Source of the DNA: Bordetella parapertussis
GTDB lineage: Bacteria > Pseudomonadota > Gammaproteobacteria > Burkholderiales > SG8-41
Assembly (NCBI GenBank): GCA_945863085.1
Contig: CAMBCD010000151.1
Location: forward strand, 1 to 6,770
Length of the DNA stretch: 6,770 nucleotides
Direction: 5' to 3'
Shown: positions 1-6,199 of the stretch, piece after piece
Numbering within the stretch: position 1 is the first letter of the stretch
How the letters are laid out: every line of letters begins with the position of its first letter
Notes under the pieces: generated by a model
Databases searched by the model: none
The model's input: the letters and a program-made list of their open reading frames with translations, nothing else
What the model was told of the DNA's origin: nothing
Program-made: the position numbers and the translations under genes

Positions 1-536
1 CGCCGGTGGCCAAACCCGACATTGCGCTGAAGGAAAAACTGGAAAAGGAACGCAAGCTCAAGGAGCAGCAGGCGGCTGAGGCAAAAAAACTTGCAGCAGA
101 AAAAACGCGTGAAGCTGAGCTTGAGAAGAAAAAACGCGCCGAAGCCGAAGCGCTGAAAAAGAAACAGGCTGCGGACGCCGCAGCCAAAAGTGCTGCCAAC
201 GAGGAGCAAAAAGCGCGCGATGCGCTGGCTGCGCAACAAGCCGCGGCATCGAAGCGGGAAATCGACAAATACATGGACGGCATCCGCACCAGGGTCAAAC
301 GCTTCGTGCTGGTGCCGCCCAGCCTGCAGGGCAACCCCGAGGCTGAATTTGTGGTGACCCTGCTGCCCGGCGGCGAGGTGCTGGACGTCCGTCTCGGCAA
401 GACCAGCGGCAACGCGGCGTATGACGCAGCCATCGAAAGCGCGATCCGCAAGGCGCAGCCCTTCAGCGTGCCGGCAGGAGACCAGTTTCAGCAGTATTTT
501 CGCCGTTTCACCATGGTCTTCAGGCCGGTTCAGTAA
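1..536 (+). CDS. tolA: TolA, C-terminal part (5' end outside window)
   Basis: Inner-membrane-anchored periplasmic protein that links the TolQR motor to TolB and Pal in the Tol-Pal envelope machine. The reading frame is open to the left edge (first full codon at 3), and an in-frame GTG at 6 is an internal valine rather than a start. About 178 residues are visible. The first ~90 are Lys/Glu/Ala-rich with no proline, as in the long helical domain II of TolA. The last ~90, beginning near KREIDKYMDGIRTRVKR, form the globular TonB-like domain III, with the family pattern GNPEAEFVVTLLPGGEVLDV followed by SGNAAYDAAIESAIRKAQPF. The N-terminal membrane anchor is missing because of the window edge. tolB follows on the same strand after about 96 bp, and pal and cpoB complete the operon. 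Assignment rests on composition, the C-terminal domain and gene order. Confidence 0.93.
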   Translation, partial: PVAKPDIALKEKLEKERKLKEQQAAEAKKLAAEKTREAELEKKKRAEAEALKKKQAADAAAKSAANEEQKARDALAAQQAAASKREIDKYMDGIRTRVKRFVLVPPSLQGNPEAEFVVTLLPGGEVLDVRLGKTSGNAAYDAAIESAIRKAQPFSVPAGDQFQQYFRRFTMVFRPVQ

Positions 537-632
537 TATTTCCGCATGACAATGACAATGAACCCGGGCGCAAACTGGTGGTCACACAGATCAGACATCC
601 GTATCAAGTTGCCGGTATCCAGTCAGAAAAAG

Positions 633-1928
633 ATGAAAAATCTTAAAACATTATTGTTATCTTTCTTGTTATCCCTCGGGCTGTTCCTGCTGGCCCAGGC
701 CGCGTCGGCCCAGCTCCGCATCGAGGTGGTCGGTGGCGGCGCGACACAGATCCCGGTGGCCATCGTGCCCTTCCGTGCCGAAGAGGGGCTGGCCCAGCGC
801 CTTACGCCGGTGGTGGCGGCCGACCTTGCTCGCAGCGGGCTGTTCAAAATCGTCGATGCCGGCGGCATGAACCCGGTGCCCCACGAGCCCGAGCAGGTGA
901 ATTACGCGCAATGGCGTGCCCGCGGCGCTGACGCCGTGGTCATCGGTTCTGTATCCAAGGCGGCGGACGGCCGTTATGACATCCGTTTCCGTGTCATGGA
1001 TGCAGTCAAGCAGACGCAAATCGCCGGCTTTGTCTATTTCGCCACCGAAAACCAGCTGCGGCTGACCGCGCACAAGATTGCCGATGTCATTTACGAAAAA
1101 TTGACCGGCGACACCGGCGTGTTTGCAACCCGCATCACCTACGTCGTCAAACGCGGCCCGCGTTACGAGCTGCATGTCGCGGATGCCGACGGCTTCGGCG
1201 CGCAAAGTGTACTGGCCTCGAACGAACCGATCATTTCGCCGGCGTGGTCGGCTGATGGTACGCGGCTGGCCTACGTGTCCTTCGAGCAGAAAAAACCGGT
1301 GGTCTATGTGCAATCGCTGACCACCGGCAGCCGCCAGGCCGTGGCGGCCTTCCGCGGCAGCAACAGCGCCCCGGCCTGGTCACCGGACGGCAAACAACTG
1401 GCCGTTACACTGACCCGCGATGGCGGTTCGCAGCTGTTCCTGATCAATTCCGATGGTTCGGGTGCGCCTCGGCGGCTGACACAAAGCGCGGCAATCGACA
1501 CCGAGGCCAATTTTTCGCCCGACGGCAAATCGATATTGTTTACTTCGGATCGCGGCGGCGGCCCGCAGATTTACCGCATCCCGGTCGGCGGCGGCGCGCC
1601 ACAGCGCGTGACTTTTGAAGGCACTTACAACGTATCGGCGCGACACAGTCCCGACGGCAGGAGTTTCACGTTCATCCAGCGCAACGGCGGCCGCTTCAAT
1701 GTCGCGGTGCAGGATTTCGCGACGCGCCAGGTGCAGGTGCTGACTGAAGGCGGCGTCGATGAATCGCCGAGTTTTGCGCCGAACAACAAGATCATCCTCT
1801 ATGCGACCGAGGTGGGAGGCCGTGGTATATTGGCCGCCGTTTCCAGCGACGGTCGCATCAAGCAACGTTTCACCGCTGATGTCGGGGATGCGCGTGAACC
1901 TGCGTGGAGTCCCGTGGTCAATAAATAA
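633..1928 (+). CDS. tolB: TolB, periplasmic Tol-Pal beta-propeller protein
   Basis: Soluble periplasmic protein that binds Pal and the TolA C-terminal domain. The ATG at 633 is chosen because it gives 431 residues, close to the ~430 typical of TolB, and opens directly with a signal peptide: MKNLK, then a Leu-rich core, then an ASA cleavage site after residue 26. An in-frame ATG at 546 would add 29 polar residues (MTMTMNPGANWW...) ahead of the signal peptide and lacks a ribosome site, so I reject it. The purine-rich AGAAAAAG just before 633 is a weak Shine-Dalgarno. Residues ~27-160 are the N-terminal domain (IEVVGGGATQIPVAIVPF). From ~200 onward, propeller motifs of the W/F-S-x-D-G type recur about every 44 residues (near 201, 245, 290, 335, 376 and 421), e.g. 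PAWSADGTRLAYVS and PAWSPDGKQLAVT. No broken blade is seen. Confidence 0.96.
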   Translation: MKNLKTLLLSFLLSLGLFLLAQAASAQLRIEVVGGGATQIPVAIVPFRAEEGLAQRLTPVVAADLARSGLFKIVDAGGMNPVPHEPEQVNYAQWRARGADAVVIGSVSKAADGRYDIRFRVMDAVKQTQIAGFVYFATENQLRLTAHKIADVIYEKLTGDTGVFATRITYVVKRGPRYELHVADADGFGAQSVLASNEPIISPAWSADGTRLAYVSFEQKKPVVYVQSLTTGSRQAVAAFRGSNSAPAWSPDGKQLAVTLTRDGGSQLFLINSDGSGAPRRLTQSAAIDTEANFSPDGKSILFTSDRGGGPQIYRIPVGGGAPQRVTFEGTYNVSARHSPDGRSFTFIQRNGGRFNVAVQDFATRQVQVLTEGGVDESPSFAPNNKIILYATEVGGRGILAAVSSDGRIKQRFTADVGDAREPAWSPVVNK

Positions 1929-1958
1929 TTAAATCCTCAGCAAAACCACCCATTCGAC

Positions 1959-1964
1959 AAGGAG
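1959..1964 (+). promoter_or_regulatory. Ribosome binding site of pal
   Basis: AAGGAG lies 7 nt upstream of the pal ATG (1972). It is the strongest Shine-Dalgarno in the tol block and fits the high expression expected of Pal, an abundant lipoprotein. Confidence 0.75.
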
Positions 1965-1971
1965 CTGAATC

Positions 1972-2523
1972 ATGAAACGCATACTTACGGCAATACTGGC
2001 AACAGCGATACTCGCCGCCTGCAGCAGCACCCCCACCAAGGAACAGGATCCGGCTTCGGTCGAAGACCGTGGCGCAGCCGGCTCGCAGCCGGGCACCAAA
2101 CCGCCGGTGACCAGCGGCGGGCCGACCACCACGCCGCTGGATCCCAAGGGCGTCTCGGGCAACCCGCTGAAGGACCCCTCCAATATCCTGTCCAAGCGCA
2201 GCGTCTATTTCGAACTCGACAGCAACGTCGTCAAGGAAGAGTTCAAACCGCTGGTCGCCGCCCATGCACGTTACCTGCAGCAGAACCCCGCCCAGAAAAT
2301 GACCGTGCAGGGCAATGCCGACGAACGCGGCAGCCGTGAATACAACATCGCGCTGGGCCAGCGCCGCGCCGACGCCGTCAAGCAGATGATGCAGCTGCTT
2401 GGCGCGAAAAGCGACCAGATCGAGACGGTCAGCTTCGGCGAGGAAAAACCCAAGGCGACGGGGCACGATGAGGCGAGCTGGTCCGAGAACCGCCGCGCCG
2501 ACCTTGCCTATCCCAACGACTGA
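1972..2523 (+). CDS. pal: Pal, peptidoglycan-associated outer-membrane lipoprotein
   Basis: Outer-membrane lipoprotein that binds peptidoglycan and TolB. The 183-residue product begins with a lipoprotein signal peptide ending in the lipobox LAAC, with the lipidated cysteine at residue 17. Ser follows the Cys, with no Asp at +2, consistent with outer-membrane sorting. Residues ~20-75 are a Pro/Gly/Thr/Ser-rich tether. The OmpA-C-like domain starts at SVYFELDSN (~77) and includes the peptidoglycan-binding loop NADERGSREYNIALGQRRA (D117, E118, R119), then SFGEEKP and SENRRADLAY near the C-terminus. Length and motif order are normal for the family. It starts 43 bp after tolB behind a good ribosome site and ends 8 bp before cpoB, so co-transcription is expected. 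Nothing is missing or unusual. Confidence 0.97.
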   Translation: MKRILTAILATAILAACSSTPTKEQDPASVEDRGAAGSQPGTKPPVTSGGPTTTPLDPKGVSGNPLKDPSNILSKRSVYFELDSNVVKEEFKPLVAAHARYLQQNPAQKMTVQGNADERGSREYNIALGQRRADAVKQMMQLLGAKSDQIETVSFGEEKPKATGHDEASWSENRRADLAYPND

Positions 2524-2531
2524 TCCGGCGC

Positions 2532-3365
2532 ATGGGGTTCCGTAAACTGCGCGCGTCCCTCGCGCCACTGTGCGCGCTGGTCCTGTGTTGCGGCGCGCTG
2601 GCGGCCGGGCCCGCGGCAGCGGGGCTGTTTGACGACGAGATTGCGCGCAAACAGATCGCCGAGCAGCAGAAACGGGTCGATGAACTGCGCCAGCAGGCCG
2701 ACAGCCTGTCCGGGCGGCTGGGCAAAATCGAGGATGCCGCCAAAGCGCAGCCGGTGCTGGCGCTGGCGGCTGAAATCGAAAAAATGCGCGAGGAAATGCG
2801 CAGCCTGCGCGGCCAGATCGAAGTGCTCGGCAACAATATCGAAGGGGTGACCAAGCGCCAGCGCGACATGTATGTCGATCTGGACCAGCGTCTGCGCCGT
2901 TTCGAACAGCCCGGTGCAGCCATTGCGCCTGCTGCCGGCGCGGCGGCTGCAGCGGAAACCGCCAAAACAGCAACGGCATCGACGGTCAGTGTCGATGAAA
3001 ACGAAACCTATGAACGCGCCCAGGGCCAGCGCCGCATCGGCAATTATCAGGGCGCCATCACCGCATTCCAGGGTTTTGTCGCCAAATATCCGAAAAGCAC
3101 CCTGGCACCGCGCGCCCAGTACTGGATCGGCGATTCGTATTTCAACCTGCGTGATTTCAAGAATGCGATCGCCAGCCAGCAAAAGCTTTTGGCCTCATAC
3201 CCCGACAGTTCCTCGGTGCCGGATGCGCTGCTCAACATGGCCAGTTCGCAGCTGGAGGCAGGTGACACCGCCGCGGCGCGCAAGACCATGGACGGCCTGA
3301 TCGCGCGTTATCCCGCCTCCGATGCCGCTGAAAAGGCGCGCCGGCGCGTAGCCAACCTGCGCTGA
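2532..3365 (+). CDS. cpoB: CpoB/YbgF, Tol-Pal-associated periplasmic TPR protein
   Basis: Periplasmic coordinator that, in E. coli, links Tol-Pal activity with PBP1B/LpoB-driven septal peptidoglycan synthesis. The 277-residue product has a signal peptide (basic GFRKLR, hydrophobic core, probable cleavage after AAA at residue 30). Next comes a coiled-coil trimerisation segment at ~37-125 rich in Glu/Gln/Arg/Leu (KQIAEQQKRVDELRQQADSL), an Ala/Pro/Thr-rich linker at ~129-151, and a C-terminal domain of about three tetratricopeptide repeats from ~155. Repeat signatures are RRIGNYQGAITAFQGFVAKY, YFNLRDFKNAIASQQKLLA and ALLNMASSQLEAGDTAAARK. The ATG is 8 bp after the pal stop with only a weak ribosome site, suggesting translational coupling to pal. 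A terminator follows the stop by about 8 bp. Length is similar to the ~263-residue E. coli protein. Confidence 0.95.
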   Translation: MGFRKLRASLAPLCALVLCCGALAAGPAAAGLFDDEIARKQIAEQQKRVDELRQQADSLSGRLGKIEDAAKAQPVLALAAEIEKMREEMRSLRGQIEVLGNNIEGVTKRQRDMYVDLDQRLRRFEQPGAAIAPAAGAAAAAETAKTATASTVSVDENETYERAQGQRRIGNYQGAITAFQGFVAKYPKSTLAPRAQYWIGDSYFNLRDFKNAIASQQKLLASYPDSSSVPDALLNMASSQLEAGDTAAARKTMDGLIARYPASDAAEKARRRVANLR

Positions 3366-3372
3366 GCGTTGC

Positions 3373-3395
3373 CCGGCGCCGCAGCGCCGGTTTTT
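3373..3395 (+). terminator. Intrinsic terminator after cpoB
   Basis: A perfect 7-bp GC stem (CCGGCGC at 3373-3379 with GCGCCGG at 3384-3390), a 4-nt loop and a run of five T (3391-3395) lie just after the cpoB stop codon. It should end tol-pal transcription, although the T run is short and some read-through into queE is possible. Confidence 0.85.
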
Positions 3396-3399
3396 CCGG

Positions 3400-3405
3400 C
3401 ACAAT
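3400..3405 (+). promoter_or_regulatory. Candidate -10 element for queE (weak)
   Basis: CACAAT matches the -10 consensus at four of six positions and sits directly behind the terminator. A start point about 7 nt downstream would fall on or near the queE GTG at 3412. No -35 match is visible 15-19 bp upstream, where the terminator stem lies. This is inference only. Confidence 0.3.
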
Positions 3406-3411
3406 CGGGCA

Positions 3412-4113
3412 GTGAATCAGACCCTCACCGAACAATCCCCGTCTGCTCTGACGGATGCAACTTCTGCCGTTGCAGCGACGCTCCGCGTCACCGAGATTTT
3501 TTTCTCGCTGCAGGGCGAAACCAGCCGTGTCGGCCTGCCAACGGTGTTCGTTCGCCTGACCGGCTGCCCGTTGCGTTGCGGTTATTGCGATACCGCCTAT
3601 GCCTTCCACGGCGGCGAATCGCTGACGCTGGGCACCATCCTTGAACGTGTTGCGGCGTACGGAGCGCACCATGTCACGCTGACCGGCGGCGAGCCGCTGG
3701 CGCAAAAACATGCAGTGCTGCTGCTGCGGCAACTGGCCGATGCCGGTTATTCGGTATCGCTGGAAACCAGCGGGGCGCTCGACGTGTCCGGGGTTGATGT
3801 GCGTGTTTCAAAAATCCTCGACCTGAAAACACCCGGCTCCGGCGAGTCCGCACGCAACCTGTGGTCCAATCTGGATCATCTGACGCCGCATGACGAAATC
3901 AAGTTCGTGCTGTGCGACGAGAAGGACTATGCCTGGGCTCTGGAACAGCTGCAGCAGAGGCGGCTCGACGCCTTGTGCCCGGTGCTGTTTTCGCCGGTGC
4001 ACGGCCGGCTCGAACCGCGCCGGCTCGCGGAATGGATACTGCGCGACCGCTTGCCGGTGCGTTTCCAGTTGCAGTTGCACAAGCAGCTGTGGGGCGAAAC
4101 CCCGGGACACTAA
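3412..4113 (+). CDS. queE: QueE, 7-carboxy-7-deazaguanine synthase
   Basis: Radical-SAM enzyme that converts 6-carboxy-5,6,7,8-tetrahydropterin to 7-carboxy-7-deazaguanine in preQ0/queuosine synthesis. The 233-residue product has the substrate/SAM region [19 protein letters not shown] (from ~28) and the 4Fe-4S motif [11 protein letters not shown] with Cys52, Cys56 and Cys59. This is the canonical CX3CX2C form, not the CX14CX2C form known from Burkholderia QueE. TGGEP follows at 91-95, then LETSG and a C-terminal LHKQLWG typical of QueE. The GTG at 3412 is the only plausible start: no in-frame ATG/GTG/TTG lies between it and the conserved core, and no start codon is usable upstream. It leaves ~24 poorly conserved residues ahead of the core. 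No clear Shine-Dalgarno precedes it. queC follows after 8 bp. Confidence 0.95.
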   Translation: MNQTLTEQSPSALTDATSAVAATLRVTEIFFSLQGETSRVGLPTVFVRLTGCPLRCGYCDTAYAFHGGESLTLGTILERVAAYGAHHVTLTGGEPLAQKHAVLLLRQLADAGYSVSLETSGALDVSGVDVRVSKILDLKTPGSGESARNLWSNLDHLTPHDEIKFVLCDEKDYAWALEQLQQRRLDALCPVLFSPVHGRLEPRRLAEWILRDRLPVRFQLQLHKQLWGETPGH

Positions 4114-4121
4114 GAAATCGA

Positions 4122-4796
4122 ATGAAATCCAAGGCAGTCGTGTTGTTGTCCGGCGGACTCGATTCCGCGACCACGCTGGCCATTGCGCGCGAGGCGGGGC
4201 ATGACTGCTATTGCCTGTCGATCGATTATGGCCAGCGCCACCGTTCCGAACTGGTTGCCGCTGCGCAGGTGGCGCGGGCACTGGGCGCCGCTGCGCACAA
4301 GGTGGTGCGCATTGATCTTGGCACCGTCGGCGGCTCGGCGCTGACCGACCCGGCCATTGCGGTGCCGGTGGACGGCGTGCAGGCGGGCATACCGGTGACC
4401 TATGTGCCTGCTCGCAATACCATCATGCTGGCGCTGGCGCTGGCCCATGCAGAAGTCTGCGGTGCCGGCCACATTTATTTCGGCGCCAATGCCGTGGATT
4501 ATTCGGGATATCCCGATTGCCGTCCGGAGTACATGCGATCGTTCGAAGCACTGGCGAATCTAGCCACCAAGGCCGCCGTCGAAGGCCGGCTGCTCAAAAT
4601 ACACACGCCGATCATCACACACAGCAAGGCCGACATCATCCGCCGTGGTGTTGCTCTGGGCGTGGATTACGCACTGACGGTGTCCTGTTACCAGGCGGAC
4701 GAAGCGGGGCGCGCCTGCGGCGTCTGCGATTCCTGCCGCTTGCGTCGTGCGGGTTTTGAGCAGGCCGCGGTGCCCGACCCGACGCCGTATAAATAA
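4122..4796 (+). CDS. queC: QueC, 7-cyano-7-deazaguanine (preQ0) synthase
   Basis: ATP-dependent enzyme that turns 7-carboxy-7-deazaguanine, the QueE product, into preQ0 using ammonia. The ATG at 4122 gives 224 residues, typical for QueC, and puts the PP-loop SGGLDS at residues 10-15. The in-frame ORF extending up to 3912 only overlaps queE and is not used. Further family motifs are [47 protein letters not shown] and [12 protein letters not shown]. The zinc site is C189-x9-C199-x2-C202-x2-C205 ([19 protein letters not shown]), intact. It starts 8 bp after queE with only a weak purine stretch as ribosome site, so the pair is probably one transcript with coupled translation. Other preQ0 genes (folE, queD) are not in the window. 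The product feeds queuosine for GUN-anticodon tRNAs, so the neighbouring tRNA-Lys is not a substrate. Confidence 0.96.
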   Translation: MKSKAVVLLSGGLDSATTLAIAREAGHDCYCLSIDYGQRHRSELVAAAQVARALGAAAHKVVRIDLGTVGGSALTDPAIAVPVDGVQAGIPVTYVPARNTIMLALALAHAEVCGAGHIYFGANAVDYSGYPDCRPEYMRSFEALANLATKAAVEGRLLKIHTPIITHSKADIIRRGVALGVDYALTVSCYQADEAGRACGVCDSCRLRRAGFEQAAVPDPTPYK

Positions 4797-4802
4797 TATA
4801 AT
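4797..4802 (+). promoter_or_regulatory. Candidate -10 box (TATAAT) of the yeeE-like gene
   Basis: A perfect TATAAT lies immediately after the queC stop inside an AT-rich patch (about 4789-4820) in otherwise GC-rich DNA. A start near 4809 would give a ~75-nt leader for the downstream membrane protein. No convincing -35 box is seen 16-18 bp upstream, within the queC 3' end, so the promoter may need an activator or be chance AT-rich sequence. Confidence 0.4.
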
Positions 4803-4822
4803 AAAAACAATTACTTAAAGAG

Positions 4823-4856
4823 CGTCTGCGGGCTTGCAGTAGACTCGCCGCAGGCG
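4823..4856 (+). promoter_or_regulatory. Leader stem-loop before the yeeE-like gene
   Basis: Positions 4823-4831 (CGTCTGCGG) pair with 4848-4856 (CCGCAGGCG) in a 9-bp stem with one G-U pair and a 16-nt loop. No T run follows, so it is not an intrinsic terminator for queEC. It sits 16 nt upstream of the ribosome site and could affect mRNA stability or translation. It matches no riboswitch class I recognise. Confidence 0.4.
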
Positions 4857-4872
4857 GGCTCAGTAACGCGCC

Positions 4873-4877
4873 GGAGG
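4873..4877 (+). promoter_or_regulatory. Ribosome binding site of the yeeE-like gene
   Basis: GGAGG lies 6 nt upstream of the ATG at 4884. It is a strong Shine-Dalgarno that fixes this start and contrasts with the weak sites of queE and queC, which supports an independently expressed gene. Confidence 0.8.
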
Positions 4878-4883
4878 AACTTT

Positions 4884-6011
4884 ATGGAGTTCAATGTACA
4901 TCACCAGGTACTGACCGCGGTATTTGTCATTGCTGTCGCGCTTGGCGCGATTGTCAACAAGACCAATTTCTGCACCATGGGTGCGGTGTCCGACTGGGTC
5001 AACATGGGCGACAGCGGGCGCATGCGTGCCTGGCTGTTCGCGATGGCGATTGCCATCAGCGGGGTGGTTGCGATGGAAGCCGCTGGCCTGATCAGGCTGT
5101 CCGGCGAAACTTTTCCGCCGTATCGAACAGCGAATTTCAGCTGGTTGCGCTACCTCGCCGGCGGCGCCTTGTTCGGCATCGGCATGACGCTCGCCAGCGG
5201 CTGCGGCAACAAGACGCTGGTGCGTGTCGGCGCCGGCAACCTGAAATCGCTGATGGTGCTGGTGATTGCATCGGTGATGGCGTACCTGATGATGTGGACG
5301 CCGTTTTACGAAAAAGGCTTCCATCCATGGGTGTCGGCAACAGCCATCGATCTTGCGCAACACGGCGTGAACACCCAGGAACTCGGCGCGGTGATCGCCG
5401 GCCTGTCCGGTTTGCAGTCTTCGCCCACGCTGAATGCGGCGGTTGGTGGCGTACTGGCGCTGGGCCTGTTCATATATGTATTCCGCTCGGCGGATTTTCG
5501 CGGCAGTGTCGACAATGTACTTGGCGGTGCGGCGGTCGGACTTGCCGTGCTGGCCGGCTGGTACCTGACCGGCGGGCCGCTGGGACAGGCGTGGAAGGAA
5601 TACGCCGAATTCGCGACCGCAGTGCCGAGCCGGGTCCAGGTGCAGTCCTACACTTTCATCAGCCCGATGGGCGACAGCGTGCGTTATCTGCTGAGCCCGG
5701 ATAACAGCACTTTGATCAACTTTGGCGTGGTGGCGCTTGCCGGCGTCATCGCAGGCTCGTTCATTTATGCGTTGATTACAAAGAGCTTTCGCATCGAATG
5801 GTTTGTTTCGTTCAAGGATTTTGCCAATCATGCGGTCGGCGGCGTACTGATGGGCGTCGGCGGCGTACTGGCGATGGGTTGCACGGTGGGCCAGGCGATT
5901 ACCGGGATGTCAACACTGGCGCTTGGTTCATTGCTGACCTTTATTGCCATCGTCATCGGCGCTGCCGGTACCATGAAATACCAGTACTGGCGCATGATGC
6001 AGGAGGTTTGA
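4884..6011 (+). CDS. YeeE/YedE family (TsuA-like) membrane transporter
   Basis: Predicted inner-membrane protein of the YeeE/YedE family (Sulf_transp, formerly DUF395), whose characterised members take up thiosulfate. The 375-residue product has about nine hydrophobic segments (roughly 10-26, 49-70, 89-107, 121-139, 185-203, 210-228, 275-298, 313-333, 343-362). It is built from two related halves: GGALFGIGMTLASGCGNK in the first and GGVLMGVGGVLAMGCTVGQ in the second. There are exactly three cysteines: C30 (NKTNFCTMG), C107 (SGCGN) and C333 (GCTVGQ). The two GC motifs are the family hallmark, with cysteines thought to relay thiosulfate through the pore. The C30 motif has no cysteine counterpart in the second half (SFRIEWF near 301-307). 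There is no TusA-like or sulfurtransferase partner nearby. Thiosulfate is the best guess for substrate, but another sulfur or selenium compound is possible. Confidence 0.85.
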   Translation: MEFNVHHQVLTAVFVIAVALGAIVNKTNFCTMGAVSDWVNMGDSGRMRAWLFAMAIAISGVVAMEAAGLIRLSGETFPPYRTANFSWLRYLAGGALFGIGMTLASGCGNKTLVRVGAGNLKSLMVLVIASVMAYLMMWTPFYEKGFHPWVSATAIDLAQHGVNTQELGAVIAGLSGLQSSPTLNAAVGGVLALGLFIYVFRSADFRGSVDNVLGGAAVGLAVLAGWYLTGGPLGQAWKEYAEFATAVPSRVQVQSYTFISPMGDSVRYLLSPDNSTLINFGVVALAGVIAGSFIYALITKSFRIEWFVSFKDFANHAVGGVLMGVGGVLAMGCTVGQAITGMSTLALGSLLTFIAIVIGAAGTMKYQYWRMMQEV

Positions 6012-6044
6012 ACGATTTCCGCTGCTTTCCGGCAGTGAACTTGG

Positions 6045-6073
6045 TTGACCCCCATGCCCGTCACGGTTAAAAT
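6045..6073 (+). promoter_or_regulatory. Sigma70-type promoter of tRNA-Lys
   Basis: TTGACC (6045-6050, five of six matches) and TAAAAT (6068-6073, five of six) are separated by exactly 17 bp. The segment after the -10 (TTCGCCCC) is GC-rich, like the discriminators of stringently controlled stable-RNA promoters. Predicted transcription start is about 6080, a few bases before the mature tRNA 5' end. Confidence 0.8.
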
Positions 6074-6085
6074 TCGCCCCTTTTT

Positions 6086-6161
6086 GGGAGGTTAGCTCAG
6101 CCGGTAGAGCAGCGGACTTTTAATCCGTTGGTCGCGAGTTCGAATCTCGCACCTCCTACCA
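6086..6161 (+). tRNA. tRNA-Lys (anticodon TTT)
   Basis: A 76-nt cloverleaf. The acceptor stem is GGGAGGT with ACCTCCT (one G-U at the end), and the D arm is GCTC/GAGC. The anticodon stem is GCGGA with TCCGT, and the loop CTTTTAA places anticodon TTT at 6119-6121, reading Lys codons AAA/AAG. The T arm is GCGAG-TTCGAAT-CTCGC. Discriminator A and an encoded CCA (6159-6161) end the gene. It has its own promoter, and its 3' end borders the integrase, so it is the likely attachment site of the element to the right. Confidence 0.97.
6130..6161 (+). other. Putative attachment site core within tRNA-Lys 3' end
   Basis: The T arm through CCA of tRNA-Lys is the usual crossover region for tyrosine recombinases lying next to a tRNA gene. 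The integrase here points its 3' end at the tRNA, and the tRNA is intact, as expected when the element restores the gene on integration. The exact core length cannot be defined because the second copy would lie beyond the right edge. Confidence 0.45.
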
Positions 6162-6170
6162 TTCGAGATC

Positions 6171-6199
6171 AAGGGGTTAGCTAAATCAGCTAGCCCTTT
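6171..6199. terminator. Stem-loop between tRNA-Lys and integrase, probable terminator
   Basis: Positions 6171-6182 (AAGGGGTTAGCT) pair with 6188-6199 (AGCTAGCCCTTT) as a 12-bp stem with two G-U pairs and a 5-nt loop. On the + strand it is followed by a T-rich stretch (6197-6206, TTTGTTCTTT), suiting termination of tRNA-Lys. The integrase stop codon (6186-6188, - strand) lies in the loop, so the same structure could end both convergent transcripts. On the - strand the downstream U tract is poor. Confidence 0.6.

Noticed and set aside
669..1313. A 214-codon - strand frame opposite tolB
   Set aside because: It is antisense to the conserved TolB coding sequence, with no domain or ribosome site; a shadow frame.
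1918..2979. A 353-codon open frame on the - strand opposite pal and the start of cpoB
   Set aside because: It lies entirely antisense to two confidently identified genes. The product is Arg/Ala/Pro-rich, low-complexity and without recognisable domains, as expected for shadow frames in GC-rich DNA.
3912..4121. Extended QueC start inside queE
   Set aside because: The extension overlaps queE in another frame, adds ~70 Ala/Arg-rich residues never seen in QueC, and the ATG at 4122 places the PP-loop at the usual position.
3412..4796. queE-queC as part of a DNA-modification (7-deazaguanine, dpd-type) island
   Set aside because: The genes sit next to tol-pal in what looks like core genome, with no dpd or tgt-like genes in view. 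Ordinary queuosine synthesis explains them.
5835..5870. 15-bp direct repeat GTCGGCGGCGTACTG, 21 bp apart
   Set aside because: It is in frame and encodes the Gly/Val-rich helix VGGVLMGVGGVL of the transporter, so it is explained by protein sequence rather than by a DNA element.
6001..6070. AGGAGG at the end of the yeeE-like gene followed by a 20-codon frame from TTG 6008
   Set aside because: The spacing to the TTG is only 1 nt, the peptide resembles nothing, and the region contains the tRNA promoter. The AGGAGG encodes the last residues of the transporter.
6141..6170. Inverted match ATCTCG (6144-6149) / CGAGAT (6164-6169) linking the tRNA T arm to the sequence after CCA
   Set aside because: Only 6 bp, overlapping the tRNA T stem; most likely chance, and too short to define an attachment repeat.
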